DNA from: Fomes fomentarius
Taxonomy: Eukaryota; Basidiomycota; Agaricomycetes; Polyporales; Polyporaceae
Assembly (NCBI GenBank): GCA_022606135.1
Contig: JABYQN010000006.1
Location: 1,860,001 to 1,924,000, forward strand
DNA length: 64,000 nucleotides
Reading direction: 5' to 3'
This document shows, piece after piece, positions 12,414-25,205 of this stretch (positions are counted from its first letter, which is position 1; each line of letters begins with the position of its first letter). Under the pieces are notes generated by a model, which saw nothing but the letters and a program-made list of their open reading frames with translations, ran no database searches and was not told where the DNA came from. Made by a program: the position numbers and the translations under genes.

Positions 12414-12673
12414 TCTAAGTCAAAGTGTACTCAAAGCAATTTATCATGTAGCATCCCTCAGATGTAGCCGTAGCGCGATTTGTATCTCGATGGTGTCTGT
12501 TCGAACCAGACACGATCCCGCTCGAACATCAGTATGCACGTTGCACTCTCAATTCGTCTAGACCTGAATTGTTACAACGAGCCAGATATCTGGGACAGTA
12601 TGTCGTAAACGCCGTGAAACTATACACTACGGAGGCGTCAGCATGTCCTTTTTTACACAAGAGCAAACTAGAC
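12414..12673. other. Convergent 3' region with a perfect 7-bp hairpin
   Basis: Between the stops of DPH1 (+) and Far11 (-). At 12493-12513 gtgtctg pairs with cagacac around the 7-nt loop ttcgaac. It may act in 3'-end formation of one or both convergent transcripts (inference). Otherwise nothing is seen. Confidence 0.35.
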
Positions 12674-15600
12674 TCACCCATAAGCATACTCAACCTCATC
12701 CACACCGCCACCCAACTGGAATGGTCCAGAAGAGTCCTTCGGCATGGGCCCAAGCTCATCATCGTCATCGTTGTCGTCGATGGCTGTGCCATCGTCCAGC
12801 TCGAAGGGCAAGACAGGCCGGAGGCTCCCACTGCCCGAACTCGACCGGCGACCATGCGCAGGAGATTTGGTGAGCGCAGCCATCGTCTTGGGACTCATGT
12901 GCTACACAACCATATCAGTACTGCACATACCCAGAGCGGGCCTAGGACTCACCTCCCAGTTGTTGACGTTCTCGTCTGGCCCGTCCCTCGTCTCCTTGCC
13001 AACATCCAGGCGCGACTCGTCATTGAGCTCGCCAATCGAGACGATGCTCTCACTGTCGCTGATGCTGTCCGCCATGTCGTGCACGAGCTCCGGCAGACGC
13101 GACCACGCGGACGAGCCCTGGGAGCTGGTGTCCGAGTGCTCGTCCGACCAGCGGAGGTACTCCTCGTACTCCTCCTCGAACGCGATGTCTTCCGTGACAT
13201 ACGGCAGGAAGATTGACTGTTCTGTCGTCTGCGCACGGAGCGGCGGGAAGACGTCCGCGTCGACTGTGTTCGGGGTCTGCACGGGGCGCAGCATGCCTGA
13301 GAGTTCCGGTCCGGGGTGCAGGCCCTCGAGGTGATGTGAGATGCTCGCCGCACGGCGGTGCGCATTCGAGTGCGTCGCAGCCTGGACACCATACCGCTTG
13401 CTGTTGTCTGCGCGGCGACATGTAGTGTGTCAGTTTTGGCACGATGTCAGAGAAAGGATGGGAAGGTTGAGCGGCGCTACGTACAGAACTTTACCAAATG
13501 GCGTAACGCTTGCTCTTGAGCCTATATATGAGGTAAAGATGAGGAAACGCAGTCACGATAACTAAGCGACCATCCATGACTGACCTGCGCGTCGTACGCG
13601 TCGTCGACTTCAATACCCGTCAGCCATTCATCGCGGAGGTCGGGCCTGCAGTTGAGGTAGATTGCCGTGATGACCTGCATGTTTGCTATATGCGCGACAC
13701 GCGCCAACGTCAAAACCCAGACTCTGCCGATTGACCCGAGATGAGAGGGAGAAGCTCACACTGCCGCCACTTCCGACCACCGAACGGTACTTGGCTCTTG
13801 ATCAACTTGAGGACATGCAGCTGCAGCATGGGGTGCTGCACCTTCAATATCCGCTTCAACACCGCCTGTGGGTAAACACACGATACACGCCCTCCGGTCA
13901 GCGATCCGACAACAACCCACATAACCACACATGTCACGAAGGGCGCGCGGAAGGAGGACTCACGGAGCTCTTGTATTGCACGAGCATACGGATGCGATGC
14001 GACCGGTGCTTGGACAGCTTCTGCATGATCTTGGCAAAGTTGATAGTAGAGAAGAAGTTGCGCCACGAGAACTCCGTCAACAGGTCAACTTCCTCGTCGT
14101 GCTTCTGCCCGTTCGGGAGGATGGTCGTGCGCACAATCGTCTGTCGCGATGCGCGCTGCATGTGCTCGTCGCCCGGGCCGCTGGACTCTGATCGCCGCGC
14201 AAACCGTGTCTGGCAGTATCGGAAGAAGCTGGAGGAGAGATGTCGGTGAACTGCGATCCGCGCATCACCAACGTGCGCGAGTACTCACTTGTGCTCGGGT
14301 GCATCCGCCTTCGACACTACTGCAGTAGAGACTTCCTGAAGTCCAAAAATCTTCAGGATCAACAGGAGGCAGTTGGTATCTAGCAGCAGTTGCCCAAGGT
14401 GATGGAACTTCATCACGTCTACGTCACGTCAAACTATGGTGAGCCTCACGGCTGCATCACTGCCACAAGCCTGACCACTCACGAGACATCTTGAACCATT
14501 TCAAAGTGAGAAGTAAGATGGCTGAGACCGCCTTCGAGGTAATTTCCCGATGACGCGTCACATCTGTCTCATCCAGAGTGGCTGGCTTCGGGGGTGCCTG
14601 CTCCAGCGCTGTGCGCAGTCAGTTGTTCTGAGACGCATGTACAGTCATGTATTACTCACGCGACACAACGCCAGGTGGAAAGCCCGCAGCGGCTGTCTGA
14701 GGTGGAGCCCCGCCGTTTGCTGTAGACACCGTTGCCAGCAGGAGCTTGAGCAAAACAAGCACCCAACCTGACAAGACTGGCAGAACGGCGCTCTAAGGTA
14801 TCCATGAAGCCCGGTATCGGACCACAGATAAGGGTACTGGATACGTACATAGATCTGTTCGACCCGTTTTAAACGCACGAGGTCTTCGCGGTGTTCCATT
14901 GCGCGGCGCTTCTCGCCTGTGGTCTCACCCTCCGCGATTGCCTTCTCTGCTTCCGCGATCTTGGCGTCGAGGATGGCTACATCAGGCAACTTCTCACCGC
15001 CCTCCTCGTCCTGGGTGGGCGACTGAGATGCATGGTCGTCAGTGGTTCGGCGAGGCTTGCCAATGAGGCTTGTTCAATACTCACGACCGATGGGATCTTG
15101 GGCTCAGATGGGCGTTCAGACCCAGGAAGATATTCCAGGCCGCTCTCGACGGTCATGCACTCCTCTCGCGTCTTCCACATCTGCCACAAGGACAGGCTGA
15201 CGTACATGTGTTTCGCATAGAGTCTATCCGCTTCGTCGATGGCGAAGGGAACTAATCGCGAGTCATTGTAGCCCGCGCGGCTGCGCGAGAACGGGAAGAG
15301 GAATGGCCGGTTCTGGTCTGTCTGAAACTGCTGCTTCTTGGGTTTGGGGGAAGGTGGCGGGGAGGGTGCTGGGGTAGCTGGTTGGGGCATAGAGCGGAAG
15401 GAAGATCCTGATTGTGTGGCGTTGAAGGGGTGCATGCCGCTATGTGATTGGTCCTGGTGCTTCTGGTCGCCGCCATCGTGCTCGTAGTGGTGGCGGACGG
15501 GAATCGGCGAGTATGCCTGCGCGAGCTTCGCGGTGGTCACGGGAGTTGACGCAGGCACTGCGACGGGTTGAGTATTGAAAGTTGGATATTTCACGGAAAT

Positions 15601-16919
15601 TTCCTGTCGGAATAGCTCTAGGTCTATCGGGGACGCTTTGATAGGCACAGCTGCGATCGATAGTCAGGATGGTCAGGGAGCAATGACGCATGACTGGAAT
15701 AGTACCTTCTTCTGGGACAGGGGAGAGCCCTGCCAGCTCCCGCGTCAGCTTCTTCACAGAGGCTAGCTCACGGATGCCACCACAGCACGTCAGGATCGTC
15801 TTCCAGAGGACCAGCAGAAGCTATAGGCACGGAGCATGAGACTCCTCCGATAACATCACGAGTCATGAGAAAGTCCCTACTTTCTTCACAGGATACCCCT
15901 TAGCGCTTTTGTCACGGAGGCCAGCAACGACATTGAATAGATAAACAGGCAAAGGTGGATCCAGGCTCACTGATACAGGGAACAAACGGATCAGCGTCGT
16001 ATCCCGGCGGCAGACGGCATTGCTCACTCAGCTCATCGGCGAAGTCATCATGACCTTTGAAGACCTCGACCATGTGATAAAGCATGCCTAAATACACAGA
16101 TAACTCGGTAGTCACTTCCTCCATGAAGTCCGCCTTCTCCTGGGGTGAGATGTTGAAGTGCGCTGCGTCAGCGTCTGAGAGGCTACTGCTGAGGGCGTAA
16201 GTGCCCTTCACATGAGGTCATGAAAGGAGGAAATCACCAAAGAAGATCATGCTTAGAGCTAGCAATCTTGATGGCTTCAATAATATTGCTCAATCCGTTT
16301 GCAGCTCGAACGACTTTGCAATTCTCAATTATCCAATGAAGCTGGTCCTCGGGAGACGTAGTCTCGGCAAAGGTGCCTTAATGCAAAGTGAGGCTATAGC
16401 ATGTATACAGAAAGAGCAAGAATGACCTTGGAGAACGTAAAACAAGCGACGGGCGTTCGTGAACCGGATCTCAGCGTCGCGATGCTCCAAACTCTCGAGG
16501 AGGATCGCAACGTGCGCCTTGCGCTGTGCGAAGGAGCTTGAAGTCCATTCTGTGACGCGTCAGGGAGTCTCACAGCTGTGTGAGGATGGACACGGACCTC
16601 CGTGAAAGGAGCCCCCCTCCCAAGCCTTGAGATTCTCGGCCACCTGTGGCATTTCGACGTATGAATAGAACTCCTCTATTTCGTTAAGAACATGGTCTTC
16701 ATCGTCGTATCGGAAGTCGTAGTATGATTGCTACTTGTTCGCATGGGTGAGCCGAGGAGAGTAAATGGCTGGGAGCGTGCAGACCTTTGGTTTCGGGGCC
16801 GAGCCGACCATGGCCTTGAGCTGGCCGAGGGTGATGGAGTCGAGGCCGACTTGCTGAGGGGGACGAAGGTTAACATTGAGCTGGCTGGAGAACAATGAGG
16901 ACAGCTGGGATAGTACCAT
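12674..16919 (-). CDS. FAR11: Far11/STRIP-family STRIPAK scaffold subunit
   Basis: Eighteen exons: 16919-16785, 16730-16598, 16549-16427, 16376-16238, 16188-16028, 15969-15881, 15820-15706, 15650-15085, 15022-14849, 14792-14660, 14608-14483, 14418-14289, 14228-13964, 13865-13760, 13685-13585, 13521-13485, 13407-12953 and 12901-12674. The total is 3216 nt (1071 aa), in frame. Family landmarks in order: LTLGQLKA-like start, DFRYDDEDHVLNEIEEFY, EDQLHWIIENCKVVRAANG (N1221 domain), MEEVTTELSVYLGMLY, DEADRLYAKHMYVSLSLWQM, VLVLLKLLLATVST, HREITSKAVSAILLLTLKW, VLKRILKVQHPMLQLHVLK, AIYLNCRPDLRDEWL, NMSPKTMAALTKS-like end. STRIP proteins tie PP2A, striatin and GCK kinases together; in fungi STRIPAK controls hyphal fusion and sexual development. 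Introns are 48-98 nt. The start has no alternative in-frame ATG upstream. Confidence 0.93.
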
Positions 16920-17657
16920 GTTGGCTGTGACTGGAAGTCGGGACTGTCGGCAAAGGGTGACCGTGTAGGAACGCGAGTTGGGCGCCGGGGAAGACGGGCG
17001 CGTCGTCGGCTGCGGCGAGGGCGACGGATGGGGTCAGTTAGATGGAGTAAGCGTGCGCAAGGGCCATGAGTCAGGCTAGCGTAGACTAAGAGAGCAGACA
17101 GTAGGCCGGGGCCGGACAAAGAGAGAGGTATGTAAGAATGCAGCCCGAGATGGGAAGGGGGCGCTTACGTAAGTGGTTGGGGGCACAGAAAGAGACGGGA
17201 GCGGTTGTTTTCAGTTCAAGCCACGACGACATTGGCCCCCCCCAGGATCGACCCCCCCCTCCGTCGGTCCCTCGTCTCCAGTTCCTCCTTTCTCTCTCGC
17301 GACTGACGACTGCGACGGCGCCGACTTAGGAGAGGACGCTCTAGTCCCCGCCAGCGATACTCACGAGGTCGGAGGCTCCAGGGAGCAACGGCCACCGTCT
17401 TTGCCAGATATCCCCTTCTCTCCGTCGAGCATCCAAAAAGGCACGCCTTCGCTGTGCGTTTGCCACTTCGCCTCCATCCAGCCATATCCTCTCGTCTCTA
17501 TCCATTCCACATTCTTGCCTCCTTTACGACTTAGTTTACGACCGGCCTCAAGCCCCTTCAATCCACGCCGCAGCCCCCGGCCCCAACGTCATAGGTCCTG
17601 CCCTACCTCCTAGGTTGTGCAGCTTCCTGTGGCATTCCTTCTCCTTCTCTCTCGCCC
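16920..17657. promoter_or_regulatory. Divergent promoter region, Far11 / cyclin
   Basis: 738 bp between divergent starts. It contains two C-rich homopolymer tracts near 17226-17260 and a long CT-rich leader (17400-17650) on the plus strand before the cyclin ATG, a common agaricomycete promoter/leader feature. No defined binding site is claimed. Confidence 0.4.
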
Positions 17658-20126
17658 ATGCCCGTTCCCGTTCCCGTCTATACCAAGCAGCCCGCCCATC
17701 CGGTGATCAAGATCAATCATCCCTCCCAGCCTGATAGCAAATCTTCCGTCTTTCAGCAGCACCTGACCCACTCCTTACCTCTCCCGCCACAGGGACCCCC
17801 ACCGTCCTTCGCGACGAGGGAGGAGTGGATCAGTTCTCTCCCCTCTTGGAGGAGGAACAAGCACCGCCGCATCTGGGAAGACGAGTCCGCTCACTCCAAC
17901 GGGTGGGCTCAGCAGGGTTTTGCACAAGGGTTGACCGCTGCGGAGAACGCACCGGTCATTAAAGGAGAGCTCGCGCAGGCGTGCATTCCGCCCGTCGGTG
18001 GAAACCAACTCGATACGTGCTCTTACGTCGACATGTATCCACCCCCTGAAGACTCGGATGAGGAGATGAGTGCGTATCCTGCGGCGATGCAGGATTGGCA
18101 AAGCGAGGATGATAGCTTCCCTGAATTCTCTCCCGCTGACAACAAGTACTATGATCGTATGGCTTCCGACAGCCCCTCTGACGTCGCCATGGACTACGCC
18201 GCTCCCACCAGAGCCATCACACGCTCATACTCTGCCCCTGTGTCAGGCGAAGCGTATGCCCGCTTCGAGAGGGGTGCGTTCAGTCCAGTCCTTGAGGATC
18301 TCTCCCCCGAGGTTCCGGACAATTTCTCACCAGAACTACACAATGGTGGCGAGCCCAGTTCGAGTCCCATCGGCCCCGCCACTCCTTTCGCCGACTACGT
18401 CGACAGCGCTTTTGCTGAGGCCCACGTTCGCCCTGCGGTGCACCGTAACCACGATGTCGACGTCGCTGCGCACTATCCAGCTCCCGACGGGTATCATGCG
18501 TCATGCTATCAGTGTCAGACGTATCAAGCAGAACAGCCCGTTCAGCAAGCTCCCGTGGTCGAGTCCGTGGTAGCGCCCGTTGCCACAACAGCTTACAAGA
18601 AACTGGCCGCCCCTTTGTCGGAGTGGTTGGTCAGCTTCGTTTGGAGGGCCTGTACGACTGGCATGCGGCTCCCGCAGGAGTATGCGCAACCGTTGTAGGC
18701 AATCCAGCCGTCCTATACTCAGGGTGTGTACTGACGTTATCTCCAGTGCTTTCGCCAAGGAATATCCAACTGCTCCTCCCAGCCATCTCGCGGCTGCGAC
18801 CCACTCAATGCTGCTCTCAACGCTTCTGCAACCCTCTGCCGTCTTCCTGGCATTGTGGTACATCGTACGTCTGCCGGTATTCTTCGGCCCCGTCGGCTTG
18901 ACTGCGGAGCACGGCAAAGAAATGCGCTTCCGTGCCGAGTTGCTTGGAGAAGCTCATCTCGGGACGGATAGGGATATCATTGAGGCTTATGCGCCCTTCC
19001 GCCTGATCCTTCTGGGATGCATGTTGGCGAACAAGTGGCTGGATGATCACACTTTCTCGAACAAGACTTGGTACGTCAATCAATAGTGTCCTACCGAGAC
19101 GTCTCTCATCTCTTTTGCAGGCATACCATCTCCAACGTTCCTATCCGCTCTTTGAACCACCTGGAGGCTCTTGCTCTCGAGATTTTCCAGTATGACCTAT
19201 CCATCACGCCTGAGCAATGGGCGGATTGGCTCGGAGACCTCATGGGCTATCATCAGACATTATTCTCGCCCATATTCCCACAACCTATATCTCGGCCCTC
19301 TACCAGTCCGCACGTCATCGTGCGCCAGGCGCTTGAGACGCTGGTCAATGCTGGTCCTGTCGGCTGTCGTTGTGTCTGTGTAACCCAAGACGCACAAACG
19401 TGTGGCCCTCCGCAGCCTGTCTTTGTCAGCCTTGAGGATGGGAAGAAGGACAAGATGGAGTATGACGGGATGGATGACGTGCTGGAGATCGACCTGGATG
19501 AGGATGGCCCTCTCAGGGAGGAGTACATGCCCCGGCGACGATTCAACTCAAGGTCACGCTACATCAACGCGGAGTCATACGCCAAGGTGCCGGAGCGCAC
19601 TCTTCCTCCCCCGGCGAAATGGAGCCCCGCGGCAGACGAACCGATTATCCGTGGTCGTGAGCATCGTGCCCACGGTCAGTACGTTGCTCCCCAACCGCTT
19701 CCCCATATCTCGATGGCTCCTCCCTACCAACCTCCAGTGGAAGTGCATCGTACGTCGTGGCCCATGAGTGGCTACATGGTGAGGCACGAGCCCATCCACA
19801 GGCCTACGGTGTTCGCACCTCCGCCTGTGTTCCAAGCCCCTGCCCCTGGCTTCGAGTACGGATATGGCATGCCGCTCACTCACCACGGTCATGTGCGCTC
19901 GCACTCTCTCACCTACAATCAGGCTGTCGCAGAGCAGGCTCCTGCTCGGACGCGTTCGTACTCACAATCGCAATACGATCATTCGTACAGCGACGTCCGC
20001 AGTGCCGACGCTCACTATGCACCACCTCCTATGGCATCTCATTGGGCGGGTTACGATCGCATGGGGTTTCCGACATCCTATGATCGCCCTCTTGGGCTCC
20101 ATCACCGACCCTCGCTGAAGGCGTGA
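17658..20126 (+). CDS. Pho80/Pcl-type cyclin-domain protein
   Basis: Exons 17658-18694, 18747-19070 and 19121-20126; 788 aa. The N-terminal ~340 residues are Pro/Ser-rich and disordered. The cyclin box (about 365-510) is split by the second intron: WYIVRLPVFFG, EAYAPFRLILLGCMLANKWLDD, FSNKTWHTISNVPIRSLNHL, EALALEIFQYDLSITPEQW. The pair LGCMLANKWLDD and W-x-x-I is typical of Pho80-like cyclins, which activate Pho85/Cdk5-type kinases in phosphate, cell-cycle and morphogenesis control. The C-terminal half is again low in complexity, rich in Pro/His/Tyr. Splicing at GACTTG|gtacgt joins TW to HTISNVP, exactly the conserved order. The kinase partner is not inferable. Confidence 0.82.
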
Positions 20127-22015
20127 GGTTGTATAACATGCGTCTAGATTCGCAACGGAGACTTAGATAGTTGCATCAACTTCCCGTTCCCGGTACTTTC
20201 CACGCATTCATTATAATAATTTGTCTCCGTCGCCCCCCCTGGTGTACCATCCCTCCCCACTCGAGCTGCTCTGCGCAAGCGCAGGGTTGTTCGTACGCCA
20301 CTCTCTATTGCCGCCAGTTCCCCGCATATCCGGTCACGGCTTTCTCTCAAGTCTTTCTCGCATCACAACATCGTTTCTGTGCCGGGCTTTCCACATCTCA
20401 CGACATATCCATCCTGTCTTCACGGATCGCCCCTCTCCACTGGCCGCTCATCGTCAACATCGCACTTCGTATCTATTCTCACTACTATCGGCACACGAAC
20501 TTGGTCAGTGGACGCTATGCGTCCCTACCTATCCCGCGCCGGGGAGCTCCTGTCACCATGCATGACTTGAGGGGCCGTATATCAGCATTCCCGCACGTTG
20601 GACGGTTCTGCTTCCCTCGCTGTTTGATAACGTCTCTGCGTATTCGGTCTCCTCGTGTACAGAATACCTACCCGTACATTCACGTTTCGCTACCCCTAAT
20701 GTTGTTTCACGTCGCTTTCCCACTCTCGTCTTTCTGGTTCATCCTTACGTCTGTTCTGTTGCATTGTCCACAAACGCACAAAAACATACGGAAAATCCAG
20801 AAAACCCCATACATTGCCTCTCCTGTTCAGTCGTTTACTCCCCCCCTTCGTGGTGTTCCCCTCGCTCATCCACATCCTCCCTTCATCCCTCCTCTCCCGT
20901 AGCGACGAAGCTCCCTCGCACATCCTTCCTTGCCGCCTTCCTTCTTGTAGCACGCTTCGTCCACGTAGGTAGCTTATGTGACATCGACTCGCCCGTGTCT
21001 CCGACATCGCAGGTGACCGTGCTTCTGCTTGCTTGTATATGTCATCAATCGGAGACCGTTATGTTGAGCAAACTCGCCCGTTGGTCGCACAAATGATCGC
21101 TCGCCACGACTTCCTGATGATGAGGTTCCAGCATTATCATACGTCAACTCGTCGATCTCGTGTCCTTATTGTCCGCGGGTTAAATTGAGTAGCATGTAAC
21201 CAGATATCGTGACACGGTTCAGGGCTCAAATAATGGTTGACCAGGCATCTTACTCATCATCAGATGTTTCAGGAAGTGAGTGGATGATTGGTAAGTGCGC
21301 AGCTGTGTGGATTCTATTGGAAAAAGGTGTTATGTATAATTGGCCCGATGGGCGTCACGCCCTACGATGCACGGAGTTCGACGAATGCGACGATGTTCAT
21401 GTTCGTCGACAAGGGCATCGAGGCCGAAGCGGGAGTCAGTGGGATGGTGCTCATCCGAGACTAGTGCGAACGCACACATATCATGTTCAAACTGTGGAAA
21501 CGCGTCAGCACGAGTACTAGTCTCTGCGCTAGTATGTCGGAGATAGGATTGCGTATGTACACAGGTGGTTTGCAGCCCTCCCTCCTTGATATGTTGCGCT
21601 CTTTCCTGACATGTTTCTCGTGTGACTACTACATAGGTGAAGAAGGCACGAACTTTAAAGGGAAGCATCTTGCCGAGACGACTACGTTCAACATGCAATC
21701 TGGTCCCTGTCCGAGGCATGGTACCAGGCGGCGAAAATGACTATTGAGACCATGCTGGAATTTTGCGTGACGTGAGCACAGTCATCAACGCAACTCGTAG
21801 GCTCCGCATCTGGAGTCGATCAGGTTGCACCGCATTCACGGGGACTGTACAAACAGTCGTTCTTGATTCTTCGCTCTATGACAGTGGGAGGAGTGCGTGA
21901 CTGGAGAGAGTGACATGACGTTCGACGCCCCAACGGCGATGTCAGGGATTGACAGAGATACGAAGAGCATATGTTGCCCGTACTCGTCAAATTGACATTG
22001 TACACATGATACAAT
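20127..22015. other. 1.9-kb gene-free stretch
   Basis: 20150-21050 is strongly pyrimidine-rich on the plus strand and gives long but compositionally meaningless open frames; it may be the 3' UTR of the cyclin gene or a leader. 21050-22015 has only short frames without recognisable motifs. I see no RNA gene or mobile element here. Confidence 0.4.
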
Positions 22016-23314
22016 CTAAATATGCAATTTGCGACGCACAAAGGAAAGAAGTTGCCAGCAAAACTCTCTCTGAGCCAAGGCGAGCAGAAGCCTACGTCCC
22101 CAAGACTTCTGTGGCACTTGGCACATTCTCCATTGACGACGGTCACCAGGATCAAGCATCGACCAGTGGACATCTGGGTCATGCAGAGGTTCAGAGCTGG
22201 GGGTTAGATCCACAACGGACGCGAGCCGTTCGTCGAGAAACGGGGAGACGTGGTCGACATAGAATGAGAGCGCTTCTGCTGCGGTGAAGCGTTGTTCGAC
22301 TTTCCAGGTGGTCAACTTTGCGCAGAGCGCGGCTGAAGGGAATACCATGGGGATAGCGTCCTTCGGCGTAGTGTCAGTCCCAGAAAATTGATGATATCAA
22401 ACAGAACACGCACGGTGAAGTAGTACAAGAACATCATGCCAAGGCAACCCATGTCGAATGCGAATGGAATATACTCGGGCTCAGCGAGCAGACAGTCCGA
22501 TGGGTGAAATCGAGGCGATCCACGCCAAACCTCGGACGAAAATATCCGACCATTTCTGACAGAAACGTCACGAGGCAGCTGAATGGCGATATCGAAGAAA
22601 GCGAACACCGCCGTGAGGGAGCGCGAGTGCTCCATGACGATACGTCTAGCATCATGAGCGAATACTTCAAGACAGTATCCATCCGTTAAAATGTTGCGTT
22701 CGTTGATATCCTGTCTCAAGAATTAGGGTCTGTTCATGGGATCGGGGTACAACACAAGATAATTCACCCGATGAGCTATTCGATGCTCGTGCAGAAATGC
22801 TAGGCCATGAAATGATGTATGAGAATGGTGTATATGCGATAGGGGAATACGGACATTCAGCAAACATTCGATGAATCGTAGAATTCGGCGGATGGTCGTG
22901 GACCATTCCGGACTGCATCCATTGCTCCATCTGAGCGTGTTAGTACGAGTCTGACGGTTCGATGGTTGCAACTTACAGTGGTAAAACCATGAAAGAAAAT
23001 TCGTGGTGGGAGTCGAGCATTGCGATTGGCGATAGTATATAAGGAGATGCATAGGGTACTTCGGACAGCGTGACCTTCAGCAGATGTTTATCTATATTAT
23101 GCTCCGGAGAGCCCCGTTTAATGACCTTCACGAAAACGTCGTGTCCTTCCCAACCTTGTGCGAACGTGTAAGGCAATGACTGTGGAGTCTCGTCAGTAGC
23201 TGCTGCTATAGAGACGGTTGACGTAAGGGAGAGATCCAGGAGTCGAGCCGGAGGAACCATCCATACCTCGAGGCAGTGTGTTGGGTGTAGCAGTCGGAGG
23301 TCGTGCAGGATCAC
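22016..23314 (-). CDS. Protein kinase-like fold protein with degenerate activation motif
   Basis: Exons 23314-22977, 22930-22768, 22710-22414 and 22360-22016; 1143 nt (380 aa), in frame. The N-lobe lysine is in DVFVKVIKRG. The catalytic loop is formed by splicing: FLHEHRIAHR joins DINERN, giving H-R-D-x-x-x-x-N. The DFG position reads FFDIAIQL, so Asp is kept but Phe-Gly is lost. The C-lobe includes AFDMGCLGMM and, after the last splice, KLTTWKVEQRFTAAEAL, the usual C-lobe arginine region. Agaricomycetes carry many such short, divergent kinase-like genes of unknown role. The first exon may have more coding sequence upstream, so the N-terminus is provisional. Whether it is active is unclear. 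Confidence 0.68.
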
Positions 23315-24509
23315 GCAATGCGTGTTAAGCCATGGCCTCCAGGCTTTTCAAAAGGACTGCATGAGGGGTGCCATCTCGTCAGGTGGGTAGTGTTCTGTTT
23401 TAATGTCACAAGGCAGCTCCTATCGTTGAACGATGAGGATGAAGCTGGCCAAATAATATGCACAACTCACATCAGAGAGTACCTCAGGGTCAGCATTTGC
23501 TTCATACATCGTATGCTGTTATGCAAGCAGGAGAGTACAGACAGGGGCGTCGTACTCCAAGTTAAACCGTTGCGTGCCAAGCTAGACAATGCAACAGCGT
23601 CTACCCACGGTCGCTTGTTTCTAGATACCGTTTTGCGACAAATGGCACGTTCTTCTGACGCTCAATCAATTTGTTTGGGTTTATTTGCGGATTGCCGGAT
23701 TGACATCAAATAGGCGACGAGAGCTCGAAGTTTTTGTGTTTTCTGCTTCAGCTCAGCTCAGGTCTAACTCTTTGCCTTGGTCCTACTGGTCACTGTATGT
23801 TTGCAAGGTTGCGCAAGGCTTCAGGTTGCTGCTCGTGAGGACTTGCAAGACAATTACAAGGTGAGCTGACTCTCCTATGTCGCCGTTTATGATGCTATCC
23901 ATTTTCCCAAACATCTGAACGCCCTGCGCGTTGTGAAATGATATACTCTACAACGGTATCTGAGCCCTTTTGTATTGTGTCGCCTCGCGTGGATGGTTGG
24001 CCATGTGCTAACACTTTCCTTCTACCACGTAGAATCAGGGAAGTTTTGCACGAACACTGGACTGCTGGGGAAGGAAGCCAAGCGAGAGCCGAAATCGTGT
24101 GTTGAGTGGGAAGGTACGTTGTCGCGTTCTCCGTGTCTTTCTTAACCACACTCCTGTCCCCATCGTGTTTGATGACATTACATTCACACTGTACGAACTT
24201 CGACGCTATGGCGTCGTCGTTAATGAGTAAAACTTTCTCTACAACGGTATCTGACGCCTATTACACCTCTATACTATCGTTGTGTATGCTGTCAATGACC
24301 TCGACTGACGTATCTCCATGTTCAGGTCTTCCGTATTTAGTCGGTGGTGCAGCTTTCCTGTTCTTCCTGCCCCTATTGAGATCACATGTGTCCTTGCTTG
24401 CAATATCATTGATTTGATGCGAATATTCTACATGAACAAAGGGTGTACATTATGAGGCAGATGGCAGGATTGTGTGTACATAGGGCATAACAGGGGATCA
24501 AGACAACAA
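23315..24509. other. 1.2-kb intergenic stretch without a convincing gene
   Basis: Only short frames are present; the longest (24106-24417 on +) is hydrophobic but lacks motifs and a clear context. It contains an 18-bp direct repeat, listed separately. Confidence 0.4.
23946..24254 (+). repeat. Pair of identical 18-bp direct repeats
   Basis: ctctacaacggtatctga occurs at 23946-23963 and again at 24237-24254, 291 bp apart, with unrelated flanks. It is longer than expected by chance in this region. It could be a local duplication remnant; no mobile-element ends accompany it. Confidence 0.6.
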
Positions 24510-25205
24510 TCAAGCGATGTTACCATCAGTGAGGAGCTTCTCGTCTTCGAACGCATCCGACGGCACTTGACCCTGAATCTGACTGAGAGCACCCTTCAGG
24601 ATATATAGGAAAGGGCCAGACTTGACCGGAGGCGGTGTGGACTGGTATGCAACAGGAAGTGCGCAGCGTGGACAGTGAAACCTGTACTGCTTCTCATGCC
24701 CACCTTGTCTGATACAGGAGATGATCAAGAATGTTGGATGTGGATTCGTGACACGGAGTACGTGAACACTCACCGCTCAATAAGCACTGGTTCCTTCAAC
24801 GTAGCATTTAATTTGAACACTCTCGCCTTGGCATCCTGGGTGTCCTGACAGCGAATAACAATTGCGCCGTCTGTCTGTCTCCGTGGGAGGGCTGTTAGGC
24901 TCTTGTCCATGACAAGCTACGGATCGTGAGCATGACCGACTGGCCAGACGCGGGATGTAGACCAAATGGACACACAATGAACTCGCCGCAGATGCAATCT
25001 GTACGGCAGCAGTGGTAAGCTGTTTAGACCAGGGAAGGGAGAGGATATATCACACAATATACGCGTAACGCTGCTGTCGATGATGCGGTGGGTCGCGCTG
25101 AACCGAAAGACAATGCAATCAGCCCTAAGACGCGGGGAGCGGACGGCAGCCGAGCTGACCATCGGTGGAAGACGAGACGGCTGAGCGGGAGACGACCTTG
25201 GGCAT
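24510..25205 (-). CDS. STEEP1/CXorf56-family protein
   Basis: Exons 25205-25160, 25097-25056, 24998-24976, 24916-24774 and 24708-24510; 453 nt (150 aa), in frame. The third exon is only 23 nt, and with its neighbours encodes LRVYYCICGEF. Further family stretches are DKSLTALPRRQTDGAIVI, FKLNATLKEPVLIERQGG and YRFHCPRCALPVAYQ, with the paired cysteines expected for a metal- or disulfide-stabilised fold. The animal homologue helps STING leave the ER; the fungal role is unknown. The start MPKVVSRSA matches the typical N-terminus as I know it. Divergent from the ankyrin gene, 324 bp apart. Five exons in under 700 bp make automatic models likely to miss parts. Confidence 0.85.

Noticed and set aside
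12490..12520. tRNA gene suggested by a TTCGAAC loop
   Set aside because: The stem is 7 bp rather than 5, and no matching acceptor stem, D-arm or anticodon arm is found on either strand.
20171..20902. 243-residue open frame after the cyclin gene
   Set aside because: It reflects a pyrimidine-rich tract open in several frames; no motif, no biased codon pattern and no supporting splice sites.
24106..24417. Hydrophobic 103-residue frame as a membrane protein gene
   Set aside because: Isolated, no family features, no conserved splice context, and it overlaps the direct repeat; too weak to call.
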